The notes under the pieces are model-generated. The model made no database searches. It had not been told where the DNA came from and saw nothing but the letters and a program-made list of their open reading frames with translations. A stretch of 64,000 bases of DNA from the NCBI GenBank assembly GCA_030374765.1, contig JARGXX010000014.1, forward strand, positions 1-64,000, given 5' to 3'. A program made the position numbers and the translations under genes. This DNA comes from Agarophyton chilense (Eukaryota > Rhodophyta > Florideophyceae > Gracilariales > Gracilariaceae). Shown here piece by piece: positions 33,873 through 46,215 of this stretch (positions are counted from its first letter, which is position 1; the number at the start of each line of letters is the position of its first letter).

Positions 33873-34169
33873 TTAGTTTGGGCTGCAAATGTCTTCTTTT
33901 TGCTGGCTTTGTGTTTGGACAGTCAATTCGGGGCAGAGACGGAAACTTCCATGCAAACCCATCAATACTTCGCATCTTTGATTTTTGTCCTTGCACTCGA
34001 ATCTCAAATCAATCACAATCATCCAAAATGGCATTCTCGAGTCTTTTAATAGTGTTGCTTGTGTCATACGAGTGCCAAAGTCACTGAAAGGGATGATGGA
34101 GCCATCGCCGCCAAGCGAACTGTGAAAGGGCTGGAACGGAACGAAGGCGAGATTTGTCCGCTTGCACAT
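33873..34169 (-). other. Conserved minus ORF, copy B
   Basis: 98 codons, equivalent of 6991-6674 in A. Same uncertainty about being coding. It sits just left of the solo LTR. Confidence 0.25.
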
Positions 34170-34188
34170 GGTACAGTTTTGGCGTTTA

Positions 34189-34634
34189 TCTGAAGGAGCG
34201 ATGACAACGGTTGACCTCTGTGAGCCGCCGGGCCCTGAGGTATCTCACAAACGACACGTGGACGGGTCGACCTCAGGTGGACTCATGTAGATTATTAAAT
34301 TATTTTAATTAGTGTAATAGTTTAGCATTACTGTGCCAGGGAGATCCCAGCGCCTCGCCAGTACTATGTACTTGGCTCGAATGGCGCTTCTCCCTTAAAG
34401 CACGGTAAGTACCGTTAGGATACTAATCAACCCCCTTTGGTATATTAGTTCCACCCTTTGGTCTTCAAACCGTCGTTTTCGTAACTCCAACCTGTGGGAC
34501 TACGCAGTAAACGCCAGCCCATTGCACCAAGTACTCTGGGAGGGCCGCCGTCAACGATTCGAACTTTAGGACCCGCTCTAGCACACTACCACCGGTCGAG
34601 ACCTGTACGCTGTCCAAGCGGTCATTTCGTTACA
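34189..34634 (+). mobile_element. Solo LTR of the gypsy family in unit B
   Basis: 446 bp, same ends (TCTGAAGG, CGTTACA) and same flanking GTTTA (34184-34188, 34635-34639) as in A. Shared insertion site, so it was inherited by duplication. Confidence 0.85.
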
Positions 34635-35388
34635 GTTTACGAACGATAGAGGTAGGGCTGGAACGAAGTCTGCTCCATTCTCAAGACTTATGTAAAGTTC
34701 TTAGCTCAAGGGCAAAAAGTGTTCTGATACGAGAAAATTAGAAACCGTGAAGCAAGAAGCATACAGCCGTTAAGATTTATTGCGATATATTCATCAGATC
34801 ATCTGCTGCAATCCACATATTAAACTGGTCGTCTGTGATGCATATTCTTGAGCAAAACCTGGACCGAAAGCTCGCCCATTGCAAATTGGAGGCATGAATG
34901 TGGTTGAGGCAAGGAGAATTAAAGCGATTATTTCTGCTGCTTCATCTTCTAATGGCGTCAACATAGTTTGATGTTGGCTTGGTAAGATTTTGAAGGCGTG
35001 AGGATAATCTTCTTTTGGGCAAGACGCCTGAAATCATGTCTTAAATGGGGCAATGTTTGCTGCACAAACATCATGCGACCTTTAAGTTTGGGCCCCAGAC
35101 GTAGGGCTGGCCTGATTGTCGACATTTTGTAGTACAAGGAACTTTCGTGTACACGGAAATTCTATATGGATTGGACTGTTTTTATTCTGTCCAGTCCAAC
35201 CGTCGTATTACCACGTCCTCGCAGTCGTTGTCGAAACCAAAAACAGCGATAAACTGTAACTTATCCAAGTACAGGGTAGACAACCCTGCTGTTGGCTCAC
35301 CAACAGCTCGGCACATGTTCCGAACCGACACATGGCGGTGGCCTCAGTCCTTCTAATTCGATTGGAACTCCTCATCGTTGTCAAGAAA

Positions 35389-35940
35389 CAATCAAAGGTC
35401 TTTCATCGATCTTCAGATTCATTAATGTATTACATTCACGGCGCTTTGCTTTTTGCTATAACTATTTATAACTTAACATTATTATTACGGTAGGAGTCTA
35501 TCGGGGCAGGATATTAATTTGAATCTTAATATTGAGGAGTTCGGATCAAAGTTGACATCTGCCTATATGACGTAATGGTCAATAAATTAAAAGGAGGGAT
35601 ACTTGAAACATTAATTAATCAACCTGAATGTTAATAATATATTATAATGTTAGAGTTTATAATTATAAAGTCGTATTAGAATAAGGACCCACGTGATTGA
35701 TGGTTTAATTGATTGATAATGTAAGCGAAATCACAATAGACATCATTAGGAAAGAAAAAGGATATGGGCTGGAGATCTACCGAATAACTTTTATTAACCT
35801 CTTCTAAATATCTTAAAGACGTCTACAGGACATCTCGAAAGTCCAACTGATTGTCATGCCATGTATTTGAGATGTCTGAAACCAAAATCGAACGGGTTTC
35901 TCGAGGATATCAATCTGGTTCATAGGGCACAAGCTTGTAC
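35389..35940 (+). repeat. Segment L, right copy of unit B
   Basis: Starts CAATCAAAGGTC, matches 8211-8762 nearly base for base, and more loosely the left L segments. A further M-like block follows at 36020-36165. Confidence 0.7.
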
Positions 35941-36291
35941 AAGTAGAGACGGCCGTCTTTGATAGACTGCTTGACTGCACCATTATAATATATTCCTAAA
36001 ATGAGATTAAACAATTTTACTTTAGATACATCTTACTAGAATCTCCCGAATATCTTGAGGACGTCTATTGGAACATCACGGATGTCTTAATGAGAGTCAT
36101 GCTGTGTACTTCAAATGTCTGGAATTAAATGCTGAGGGAGTTCTCTAGGCTGTCAATGTGTAATGAAATAGAATGCCCTATAATCGTGCAGCTCATTCAG
36201 TTCTATATATCGACTTTTGAATACGAAAATCTTTTCAGGGAATATACGACGAGCCTGAGGCTTTCTGTTTTTGTTATATAATCAGTTTTTC

Positions 36292-36847
36292 TTACAGATT
36301 GTCGAAAACGTAGGCGCTATTGTGTAATTTCTGTAAAAACCCTTTATGGACTTCTACCTTTGCAATGGAATTGAATATGGTTTCCAGGGAAGCCACACTA
36401 GTATGGAGACTTGCCGGATCAAATCTCAAGTATGAGCGTTGCACGGCGCCCTGAACAACGCTGAGTGCTCTTTGAAGGTTTCTTGGTTGATCTTTGCTTT
36501 GAAATTTTGTACCAAGTACCATCACCGGGGTTGTAGTGCTTCAAGTCTAGATTTATAGTTCACCAGAAACGAAGTACTTCGTTGCATTCGCATTTCATAT
36601 TTCTTTCGATCGCCTCTGCCGACCGGGGCATTAATCTGACTTCGTTCCGAGGAACTCTGTGAGCATAACAGAAGTCTTTCGGTCGAAAGCGGGTCACCAT
36701 GCAACATGGTAAGTAATCAGTGAAGTGCTTTTTGTCCTCTTTCTCCAGCATCTTTCCTCCTTCATTCCTTTGAAAAGAGGAAATGTATATGAGATCAATG
36801 ATGAAAAGCAGAGAATTCTTTATCTTGACGTTCTGCACTATGCCCAT
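36292..36847 (-). pseudogene. Unknown gene fragment, copy B of 9684-9114
   Basis: Two ORFs (36847-36560, 36525-36292) with YISSFQRNEGGKML, RFRPKDFC, RVPRNE and FDPASLHTSVASLE. The interruption between them is in the same place as in A, so the break predates the duplication. Family not recognised. Confidence 0.45.
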
Positions 36848-37918
36848 AAAGCCTTTCCCTGATGATTAACATTAGTTCCTTAGTAATGTACGGGGGCTCT
36901 GTATATCCACATAGTGATCTCAGACAGTACGAGAAAGAGATTCTTGATTTTCGTGGTCTTGAACGTTTGTATGATTACGTGCCAATCTCGCCTAAATTGC
37001 AAGATATTAGTAAAACCAAATTATCTTTCAAACCAGATAGTGAATAATATACTGCTTTCTAAAATTGAGTTAAAGAATCGAATCATAAGGTTGTTCGCAC
37101 GTGAAAGAAATACCTTCCATTGTTCGAGAGAAAGTTGAGCAGGATATACAAAACTTCTTTCTGTCTCTGATAAGATTTTATGAAACCTCTGCGAAGCCGT
37201 TAGACTTTCACACGTGTAGCTCACAATATTTCAAGCTTGTCTCACAAGTTATTGCGAAGATAAAAAAGTCGCCAGGAGGTTGCCGGAAACCTACTTCAAA
37301 ACAAGAAATTGTGTTTCTAGCAAATGTTGAAAATGAAATATGGAAAACAATACTTAACGGTCTTCTCTTCTAGCTGCATTACACCTGTATGTGAATTAGC
37401 AAAAAGGTTCTATAGCATGTCCATTCCTCATTCGAGTAAGCATTTCAATTCTAAATATTTTTCTTGTGAGCTTCCTTTGGAAATATTTCTACAATTATTA
37501 TGCCGTTTTGTGTCTTTTTATTGTTCGTGAGCTTCTTTGCTCGTATGAGTGTACATTGTAATTTTTCATCAGTGCAAACCGGGTTACCTGGACACTTGTG
37601 TTCATGAAACCAGCGCAAAAAGTGTTTAAAGAAGCAAATTTTGTTCAAAACGTGTTTCGGATTCCTGTTTACCAAAAGTGCAGCTCTACAATAGTTAACA
37701 ACATTTCTTTTACTTCAAAAAGACAACCTGTTTCCTAATGAGATCTAAAATGTTTTAATGATTGCTGGTCTTCAAATGTAATATCTTCTCATTATTGTAA
37801 CTTTAAACCTAATTTCTGAGCTTCAGAAACCTTTATTAGAGCTTTCGTAAACTTCAAAGTTTCTGGGTGGCGCTAATGTAGAACTCAATTTATGGGACAG
37901 TGTGTCAGAAATATTCTT
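36848..37918 (+). other. Region with unrecognised ORFs
   Basis: Holds plus-strand ORFs 36862-37047, 37101-37373 and 37324-37530. The 90-codon one (37101-37373) has protein-like composition (VREKVEQDIQNFFLSLIRFYE). Frame relations suggest one broken reading, but no family is recognised. The rest to 37918 is AT-rich without features. Confidence 0.3.
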
Positions 37919-38819
37919 CTATATCCTCGCTATACTCATAAAAACGCTTTCGGTAATTATATTTGCGATAATGGCTCTCCATTTGACATAACAAGTTGAA
38001 CAGTGTTCGCCTCTACAAAGAAACATACACCGCATCGACGAAGTGGATGTCGAAAAGTATGAGAAAAGCAAAGGAAATGCCATTCTTCGATTGAGCTTTT
38101 CGTGTAATGCTTGCTTCATTCCGTGCCATTCAGGCAGATCTGGGTGACCGCTTTTTACCGTCACACAATTTTCTTCTGGATATCCTTCAGAAGTTACAAC
38201 CAATTCATTCACATTCAACATGTGTTTCAAATGGTGTCCAAATATGTTTTGATCTTGATTCTCACCAAAACAATAAAGACCATTGAGCCATGCTATCATA
38301 CTTGTTTTCAACCAAATGCATATTTTATAGCCAAGCCCCGCGGATTTGAATTTGTTCGAATACCATTTCTTAGAGAATGGGTGCAATGCTTCATTTTTAA
38401 AGTCTACACCGTCCACGGAAACGAAGCAATTTGGTAAAAAGGTGGAGGCACTACGGGCACTCCAATTTATCTTTAGAAAACCACTTAGCATTCATGTATT
38501 CAAAACTTGCAATAAATGTAAAAGAAAAACTTATATATTTCGAGTTAGAAATGCTTTGATTAATTAGCTATGCCCATTTTCGAGATTTCTTAGGATGAGA
38601 GCCTGCAATTTGTGAATGTATGTCTTCTGTTGCGAAAATTTTTAAGAAGAACAATCCCCAAAGCAAAAGAACTAGTTTCGCATCTGGAGGAAGCTCTGAT
38701 GTTACATGATTCCAGAGAATAAAACAAAGTAAAGGATACATGCCAAACAGAGATCGGAACTTTCCGGAACTGCCGGTATTGGAAAGCCCGGTGCATATCA
38801 TTACCATCTTGGAAGCCAC
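37919..38819 (-). pseudogene. Harbinger-like DDE transposase, decayed
   Basis: ORF 38819-38568 reads FRSLFGMYPLLCFILWNH, then LLLWGLFFLKIFATEDIHSQIAG and KKSRKW, which matches the N-terminal region of a Harbinger-like family frequent in algae ('F-S-FG--P--C--LW', 'LLWAL-FLK-Y-TE-----AG', 'RKW'). ORF 38491-37919 continues with FVSVDGVDF (first Asp), PFSKKWYSNKFKSAGLGYKI, W-NG and a downstream HEKLNRR. The second acidic residue, expected in a 'D-GY' motif, has become SEGY. Two frames and the altered site show decay. Confidence 0.7.
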
Positions 38820-38989
38820 AATCGAAAAACTGGCTGCCGTTACTTTGAGACTCTTTTTCGTAATTTTAACCTTGTAAAAGAGAAGAACGGTGCAGAAACA
38901 GAATTTAGTTGTAATCTGTATATCTTTGTTTTTTGTAGTTCAGATTAAAGGAAGTTACTAGAAATGCATTGGCTGCATAGTTCTTGATT

Positions 38990-40118
38990 AATTCAAAAAT
39001 GGCAGCAAAGCTTTCCATACTTCCACACTGAACAATCTCATTGCCAAACGAGATTTCTATATTGGGGGAATTCCAACATAATGCACCTAAAGTACTAGGT
39101 TTTTAGCTTCAACTCTTTCAAAACGATTGGCGTTCTCTGTTAACAATATCTGGGCTGATGACATCGTATTTTTGTATCAAATCAACAAGTACTTCCCCGA
39201 ATTAGCTGCAACGATCTGACATCACATCTTTCTACTGCTGTGATCTTTATTGTTTTGCTTGCCACAAATATTGAAAGGTGACGTTCATGATAATATCTTT
39301 GTATATCATGAAATTTCGTGTAGTACTGACAGATTAGAACTTTTTCATATTTCTGATCTTACCACCTTTCAAAATCTTTTAGAAAGGAGCCACACATTTG
39401 CTAATAAGATACCATAACATACCAGTACTTCGCGGTATGTAGCGATACACATCGCTACATACAACTTGTACCGCTACTTATCTTTTTGTTGATTGTTGCA
39501 AAACCCCTGTCTGAGGGATAATGTGTTCGTTGTCGTCGATAACTGCAGAATAAGTGCAGGAACAGTTGCGCTCTCGTTTCAATTTGATAGAAGTCTCAAA
39601 GACATCATCCGTTAAGAAGGCACCTTTCAAGAGATGGAATATATATCACCAAAAATGGTATATACCGCATCCAGATCATGTAGTTGAAGTTTGAGCTTCT
39701 CCTTCTTATCAACAGTAGCCAACCATAGATATACTATCCCAAAAAGGATTCCAATAGCAAAAAAGTCTTAGAAACAACCACAGTCTCAGACAGTTCTGGC
39801 CTCTGGCAAAAAGAGATTTTTCGCAAATACCGCGCGATTAAGACGATCTTTGGGGGCCTCAGCACCGACTTGGAGGTCGATGCATAGATATATGTCATAT
39901 CATACTGTCAGCAAGTTTCGGAACTATCAGTTCTTCAGGTATAAGAATGTCTTTAGTAGGAACGTGTCATACTGACTGAAGACCATGTTTCTGAGATAAA
40001 GTCGCTGGCATTCCAAGAAACGAAGAAACTCATTGCAGTACTGACAGTTTACAACAGCAGGGTGTGTTTGAGGGTTTATCCTACATATCAAACACAGAAA
40101 GAAGAATTTGGGATTCAT
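38990..40118 (-). other. Possible zinc-finger transposon remnant
   Basis: The minus ORF 40118-39927 starts with a Cys/His pattern (CLIC, then THPAVVNCQYCNEF) like the N-terminal finger of several unnamed transposon-type protein families. Downstream on the same strand short protein-like pieces occur (TDDVFETSIKLKRERNCSC) with many stops. Low certainty; listed because it lies directly upstream of, and parallel to, the Harbinger-like remnant. Confidence 0.25.
39435..39462. repeat. Perfect 12-bp hairpin
   Basis: GTATGTAGCGAT and ATCGCTACATAC are exact reverse complements separated by ACAC. No adjacent gene makes it a convincing terminator; it could be a cruciform or part of a MITE. Confidence 0.7.
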
Positions 40119-40325
40119 TCCAATGCTACTGAATTTGTGGCACCCTCGTTTTTATGTAGGTTTCACGCTCAGTAAAAAGAACTTGTCGGCCTGAAAGCTG
40201 TGGAAGACAGACCTATACGACTCAAAACTTCTTCATTAATATGAAGCCGTATGTAGAAGCATCTGCAGGCGTTTTTCGTATCTTAGTTACGACATTCATT
40301 GCAAAATTTGTAAGCCTTTTGCTGC

Positions 40326-41197
40326 TTGCCGGCTCTTGCATATTTTTCACAAACAAACAACATGACCAAGAAGCGCATTCAACAAGAATCACGGTTAACT
40401 AAAAACGGAAAGCCTGTCCAGCTTCCACGAAAATGTTCAAATCCAGAAAAATCAAAGGAAATGAAAGCGCTGCAAGCGTTTGGGATTCGGAACAACTGTT
40501 TCGCAAGTACCGATTGCGGACATTTCGAAAGCGCTACGTTGCTATTCTCGAAGAACATGATCTACGTAAGGATGGTAAGAAGCCGATATCCATATTTCTT
40601 CTTTTTTATTTGTCTTGTAAACTTGTTTATCCTTATGAAGATGAACTTAGCGTACAGCTTGGGCGACGCACCTTAAATACGTAACCAATCCCTTTCGCTA
40701 GGTCCGAGATAAATGTTCCGGATGTTGAGCGTTTATCACTTTCTTCGGAAAGAAATGAAAGATCTTCCGATGAACAGGCAGAGAAAGAGCTTCTATTTTC
40801 TCAAAAGATATTTGTTCCATTCGAGCTAGTTTTGGAGTAGATCGAACATGAAACTACCACTCGCCGTTGCACGGTTGTCATACATTTGCCTTCGGGTGTG
40901 AGCAATGAAGAAATTAAGGTTTTCAAAGCTGAAGAAGGCGAATACTCAGAGCCGGTGGTAAAATGGCCATTGCCAAGGATTGTTGTCAAGATTTGAATGC
41001 CAACTGGCTTTTTTCTCCAAACGATGGACAGTAAACGACGTTTCATCCAGACGTTCTGGGTTTCGAAAGAGCAACTGGAACGCTCACGAAATCAAAAATC
41101 TGATGATGTGTTTGGGAAAGTACAAATTATTCTCCCATTCGTAGTCGCATTAGCATTTGAAAGTGACAATTTGGAATACAAAATGGGTACCACATAA
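40326..41197 (+). other. Candidate decayed intron-containing gene, unknown
   Basis: Plus-strand pieces in order: 40433-40575 (ASVWDSEQLFRKYRLRTFRKRYVAILEEHDLR); a GTAAGG after it and a CTAG acceptor near 40702; then INVPDVERLSLSSERNERS; after a TAG, VVIHLPSGVSNEEIKV and KWPLPRIV to about 40995; and 40997-41197 with FGKVQIILPFVVA. The style 'LPSG-s-E-I-V ... WP--I' recurs in unnamed algal hypothetical proteins as far as I can recall. Splice frames do not join cleanly, so the exon model is unproven. Confidence 0.3.
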
Positions 41198-42300
41198 ATA
41201 TACACTCGTCTCAAGGCGAACATAGTGCTTCGATTTACTTTTTGTCCCTACGTTCTTCTCACACTTAAATTCAAAGTGGCGGTGAAACAATTAAAATTCA
41301 CGAGTCGAACAAATGCATTTCGCGAAGATTGGAAGTCAATTAGAAAACATTAGTATGCGATATACGTTTTTCATAGCATTTTGCTTGGAGCACTGATTTT
41401 GGCTTCGTTTAACAAGCGAGTACCTATGTGTCACATTTTGAAAAATCGTCATTTGAAGCTTCATTTATAGCACATGCTTTCTGTGTAGAGCTTGGAAGTA
41501 GAAGCGTAACCATACCGACATTTTGTAGTTGTTGCCAAAGAGCTATAACGAAAGCAGTACTGCAAAAGAACGGCTCCCTAGCTTTACCTTTTTAAATGTA
41601 ACGAGGTGCTTGGCTTCTTTTTTCGCCGTCACTCACTAGAAATATAAGCATGCTTTGGTTTCCAGCAATGTGAATTTTTTTTCCGTTCGCGCATCTTCCT
41701 GATCTTTTCTCAACTGAATCGTCAAGGCGAACGCCATGAACAAGACATGGAAAAAGTTGACTAACCGCCCGAGCCTTGTTCCAAAGAACCGACTAGAGGA
41801 CATGGTTTTTCCAATCTAGATATAAAAAACTGAGGAGACCCTTGATTTTTCGTCCGTGTATAATTGCATTATTTTCATTTTTTCGACGGACGCAAGTATA
41901 ATGGGATAGAAAAAACCGTTGTGAATAAGTTAGAGTTTTACGAAAGCCCCAGCAGTAGAGTGAATTGCTGGTTCGTGTCGTGCTTTTATCGTTGATGTAT
42001 GCAAAATAGTTCATTTTATTACTGCTACTGAAAAGTATAAATTTATTCACACTTTATAAGCATGAGATTATTCTTTTCCGTCCACTATGGTCTTTGTTAT
42101 CGTCTCAGATTTTCACTGTCAGCCCTGCACGAAAATTTGGCATGTTTGCAAGTAGAGGGGGTATTTGATATGGTCGAAAGTGAAGGAGTTTCTTCGTGAA
42201 TGTGTTTCACGAGATTGTTTCTTATCAGTTCATGATGACGAACTGTGGGCACGCCTCTGCGAAGAATTGGACTGCGACTTGCTTGGCAGGGACCAAACGA
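41198..42300. other. No recognisable feature
   Basis: AT-rich sequence with ORFs below 90 codons. Nothing recognised on either strand. Confidence 0.5.
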
Positions 42301-42465
42301 TATAGATGATTGACGTCTCACAGAACAGCGTGCTACACAGGAAGTGTTACTTCATTTCGAGGGATCTTTTTCGATACCTGAGAGACTCACTTCGAAGAAA
42401 AAACCGTCGCATTTTCCAAGTTTCTGGACTTCCATATCACGGTATTTCCAGAACAAAGTACTGTT

Positions 42466-42678
42466 TTGCAGGAACATACGCGGTTCTTTAGAGCCCAACA
42501 AGGCTTTCATGTCTTCGGGGTGGATGAAACTTGCTTTAGCTATGGCTATAAAGCCGTGTGCGTTTATTCGTTCTTGGTTACCCTCGGCTCAGTCCCCTTT
42601 TCGTGCCCCTACGTTAGTCCGAGTGCATTGGATGGATTTTCTCCGAGAAGAAATCGGATTTTACCCCGTACAGCTTAG
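42466..42678 (+). pseudogene. Possible Tc1/mariner transposase fragment
   Basis: A 70-codon ORF with FRAQQGFHVFGVDETCFSYGYK. 'VDET-F' preceded by a hydrophobic strand and followed by a 'YGY' resembles the first catalytic Asp region of mariner-like transposases. No second or third acidic motif can be followed downstream. Confidence 0.3.
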
Positions 42679-42719
42679 AGCACTGTCTCTAAATGTTTAA
42701 TCCCAACTCGGGAATATTG

Positions 42720-43690
42720 GAAAGTTTCGTGTGTCTTTAGTCTAGATTCTATCTTTTCGAATTGTTTTCACCACGAAGGATAGATACAACGGTTTATAAG
42801 TGCATGACAAACTATAGAGGTTGTGATATTTCTCGCATTGAAGGGAAGTATCCATTCCACAAGCCACAGCACATCTTGAAGCGTGCTAATACTTTACCAA
42901 ACTCTCATCACCGATATCCTCATTAAAGTGAACCAGTTCTTTTCATTTTATCGGATTGCAATGTAAAACTTCATTTTCGCCGCAAAGTATATATCCGTTA
43001 TGGCTACGTACTATACTGAATGTACAAATAATCATGATGATCACATGGAAAAGTTCCAGATAGCACGTTTGACAGAGAAAAAGAGCTATAATCTGCAAAA
43101 GCCATGTTCACCTTTAATCAGCAAAATAGCGTAAGTAAACTTGTAAGCTATTTCAAAAAGAACGAAAACCGCCGCAGAAGAAGTCACTTCCTTTCGCAGA
43201 AGCATTGCTTCTTGTAGAAATCTGTTACGGACGGCTTCTGGTATATTTAAATAGGTTTGAAATCAGAAGCCTTTGGTTGTCACTAGCGTTCAAAACGAAA
43301 CCTGGAATATGTTTTAAGGTCTCTCATTTCGGAAGCTGAAGCGATCCGCATGATGGTGCACATGTATATATCACAATATCCAAAACAATGATTTGGGTGT
43401 CCCACAAGACTACCATGCCAAAGACTCTGTTCTTCTGCGTGGCATACATAGGAAGTTAATCGGTCTCTAGCCAATCCGGTGCATATCGAATCTAGTAAAG
43501 AGTAGCTTTTCCCCATTATGTTGTAAAGAAATACCTATTCTAAGGGATTTGTGGTTATTCCCTTTCTTCGGGCTACATTCGACTGCCCTAAATCAGGTCT
43601 TCCTAGAGGCTAGATTTGATCATATCTTTAAGTTTCGTATGAATTTTCGCGGGTTCAAAAACGTCCGGCGATTGTCGGCTCGCATTCATG
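42720..43690. other. No recognisable feature
   Basis: Short ORFs only; no repeat or gene identified. Confidence 0.5.
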
Positions 43691-43699
43691 AGATAGCTG

Positions 43700-44047
43700 A
43701 TGATTTATTTAAGAGTAACGAAGTCTAGCTCTTTGCAAAACGAGTTCACAAATTTTCCCCTATCCGTACCTTCTCCGTTTTCTTATTTATCACACATTTC
43801 TGTTGCTCTAGCTGGTGAGTCAATGGTGAATGTTGTCCATATCAGCCCTTGTTCAACGGTTTCGAGGCTACTAACGCAACTGCTTTGCCTTTCTCGAGCA
43901 TGTTATTTTTCCCGGTGTAAAAATTGGCTTTTGAGAAAACTTTCAAAACGCCGTTTGAAAAAACGGGGATCGGAAAAAGGCATGAAAAGAGCAAAGTTAT
44001 TACAAAGTTTCTCCATTTTACAGCCAACTGAAGTATGTTTTTTATAG
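43700..44047 (+). CDS. Hypothetical 115-aa ORF with basic C-terminus
   Basis: Open from ATG to TAG. The middle part SVALAGESMVNVVHISPCSTVSRLLTQLL is reminiscent of the 'LAG-SY-D-------ST' helix region of Harbinger transposases (compare VLRIMAGASYWDMC at 19313). A very basic stretch (KLSKRRLKKRGSEKGMKRAK) follows. Upstream, at 43640-43735, a plus frame reads FRGFKNVRRLSARIHEIADD. Could be another Harbinger N-terminus; weak. Confidence 0.25.
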   Translation: MIYLRVTKSSSLQNEFTNFPLSVPSPFSYLSHISVALAGESMVNVVHISPCSTVSRLLTQLLCLSRACYFSRCKNWLLRKLSKRRLKKRGSEKGMKRAKLLQSFSILQPTEVCFL

Positions 44048-44334
44048 TCTAATTTGAAAACTTCTAGAGTAAATTCTTATCCATTCTTTCATCCGTTGGT
44101 GTATTCTGCATCATTGGGGTCCCATATTTCCCGATTGAATGGCATTCTGGACCTCTATTCTCTCTCTTCCGAAAACGTTGGTTGATTCCTATCAATGCTT
44201 TATGGTTGAGCTCGTCGCCAACCGGTTTACATGAACCCGAAGTGTGTAAAACTTTTATCATACAAAATGAGATTTTGGTGACCTTGCAAGAATAATCGAA
44301 GACAGGTGCCCGGAGCACCGCAGAAAACCCGCCC
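44048..44334. other. No recognisable feature
   Basis: Contains an 84-codon minus ORF (44318-44064) without recognisable content. Confidence 0.4.
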
Positions 44335-44640
44335 GAGTTCAGAGCTAATAATGGAGGTGGGCAGTGGAGAGATAGCTTTGTTGAGGCTTACATCGCCCGT
44401 ACTAGAGAACTGCCTCCTTCACAAGATGCACATATAGTCAGTACATCTTCACCCATGTAATTAATCCATCGCACACGTGCAGCTCCCAGTGATTGGCGTG
44501 ATCCACGCATACGAAAGGAGTGCAAAGTTGATTCGCGCGACCCACTTCTTAGCCTTCGTGTTAGGCTTAAAGGTATTGTGCGTGTAAATGGAATAGTAGC
44601 TCCCTCAGTAATTTTTCGACATACCATAATGACTTTGTCA
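44335..44640 (+). other. Protein-like reading frame, unknown
   Basis: The plus frame gives WRDSFVEAYIARTRELPPSQ, a stop at about 44458, then PSDWRDPRIRKECKVDSRDP and VRLKGIVRVNG. Composition and continuity across one stop suggest a decayed coding stretch. The overlapping 79-codon minus ORF (44627-44388) is probably its shadow. Not recognised. Confidence 0.25.
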
Positions 44641-46215
44641 TTGAGTAATACGATTAGTTCTCACTACCGAAAGCACAAAAAATGGATGATTCGGGGTATG
44701 AACAGTCTTCATTCATTCAATATCACTAACAACATCGGCATTTCTACGCGACTGTAGAAAAGGGGCAGTCTCTTTTTGATAATCAGTGTGTTAAAGTTTT
44801 TCAGCCGAATATATCTCAGTGTGCATTGCTTTTTATACATATATTGAATCCAAAAGAACTTTTCCAGAGAGTACGGTTGGAAATATGATTGTTCGGGGGA
44901 ACAGGCCTGCAATATCTGCTCATTGCAACGAGTATGTAGAGAATCAGGCCCTAGAACTGCGAATGTGTCCAGCGATGGCCACGTTCTAGACCGAACAGAA
45001 CTACGAGAGTAGGAGACGGCATAGGTTCTGTACATTTAGAATCGCCCACATTTCGATACTGGAGCTGTTCGAATTGTTTATCTTCGGCAGACTGGTTAAT
45101 GAAGGGACGCTGTTCGAATTAGAGGGTGAACAGCTTGGTATGGTTTTGGATCATGATGTAGCCGTGCAGCGTTTAAGACGTGAAAGCACATCACGGAGTC
45201 CAAATTGAAACACGGACTGACAGTGTCCGACAAGGCATATACGTTTCAAAAAGCGCAAAGTTGCGTGCCCTCAGAGCACGAGCTGGTAAAAAATGCGTAG
45301 GGCCAAAATATTTGGGAGATAGCGCGAATAACAGAAAGGTAACGTGAAGTCTTTTGACAGGGGAAGCGCTGCGGCGGGGCGTAGCGGCTACACGCTAAAG
45401 AACAATCAAAGATTTGACGGCATTTATCCATCCTTTCAAATTAGTCTTTCGTTTGAGTGCTCAGAACAACCAAAAAACACACTACTAGAAGCATCTACTC
45501 TCCCGACATACCTTTCTACAGTTTTGTACCGATCGAATCCCTTATTTACAAAAACCTTACTCAGTTTCTGCCCCAACGCCAAGGCACTCTGAAACTGAAC
45601 CTGTAGTTCTCGATGAACACTCCCCGGCCTTCCTTTGCTTCAAATAACTCACGCTTTCATGAATCATGAGAACTATTCCAGTAACAAGTCCCTCGAAAGA
45701 GCTCTTTTGTTTTGCAACAACTCAACCAGAAAGCCTTTGTATCCCTAATGGATATTGCAGCCGTTTTGCGCGCACGCGCGATGAAAAAGAGATATATACA
45801 ACTTCAAGCATAACTACTCCAGAGTTTATCTGATATATGATTGAGACATATTCTTCACAACATTGAACTTGAACGGATATATCTCGTACTTGGTAGAGAT
45901 GCATTTTGAATATAACCTCTGCTTGAAGTTGATAGTTACAATAGTTGTGTGCAAGAGCATGGTACGACCTTGATACACTTGCAACGCAATATTAACCTCG
46001 GCTTGGTGTAAAAACAAATTTGAAAGTACACGAGATAAATGCTGGAATCGTATCGGTAAATATCAATTGCATGCTAAATATATATCTGGTTGATCTCTTA
46101 AATATGTTTAATGTAGTCAAACGTGCTCAAAATCCAAACCCTTGTTTAGCTAGCTTTAACAAGTGTTATAATGTACATAAGTTGCACAAAAATATATCAA
46201 GGATCTTAGTGGGTA
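44641..46215. other. No recognisable feature
   Basis: ORFs of 60-110 codons on both strands without recognisable domains. Confidence 0.45.

Larger units (their letters stand above)
27380..36835 (+). repeat. Repeat unit copy B
   Basis: Full-length counterpart of copy A with the same order: left L, body, solo LTR, right L, tail with the minus-strand gene fragment. It is about 250 bp longer than A, mostly because of a 299-bp insertion at 29527-29825. A and B differ by scattered substitutions and small indels. Flanks differ from those of A on both sides, which argues against an assembly duplicate. Confidence 0.85.

Noticed and set aside
449..36835. A and B as an assembly artefact (same locus assembled twice)
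   Set aside because: They differ by scattered substitutions throughout, a 299-bp insert and several small indels, and have different flanks on both sides.
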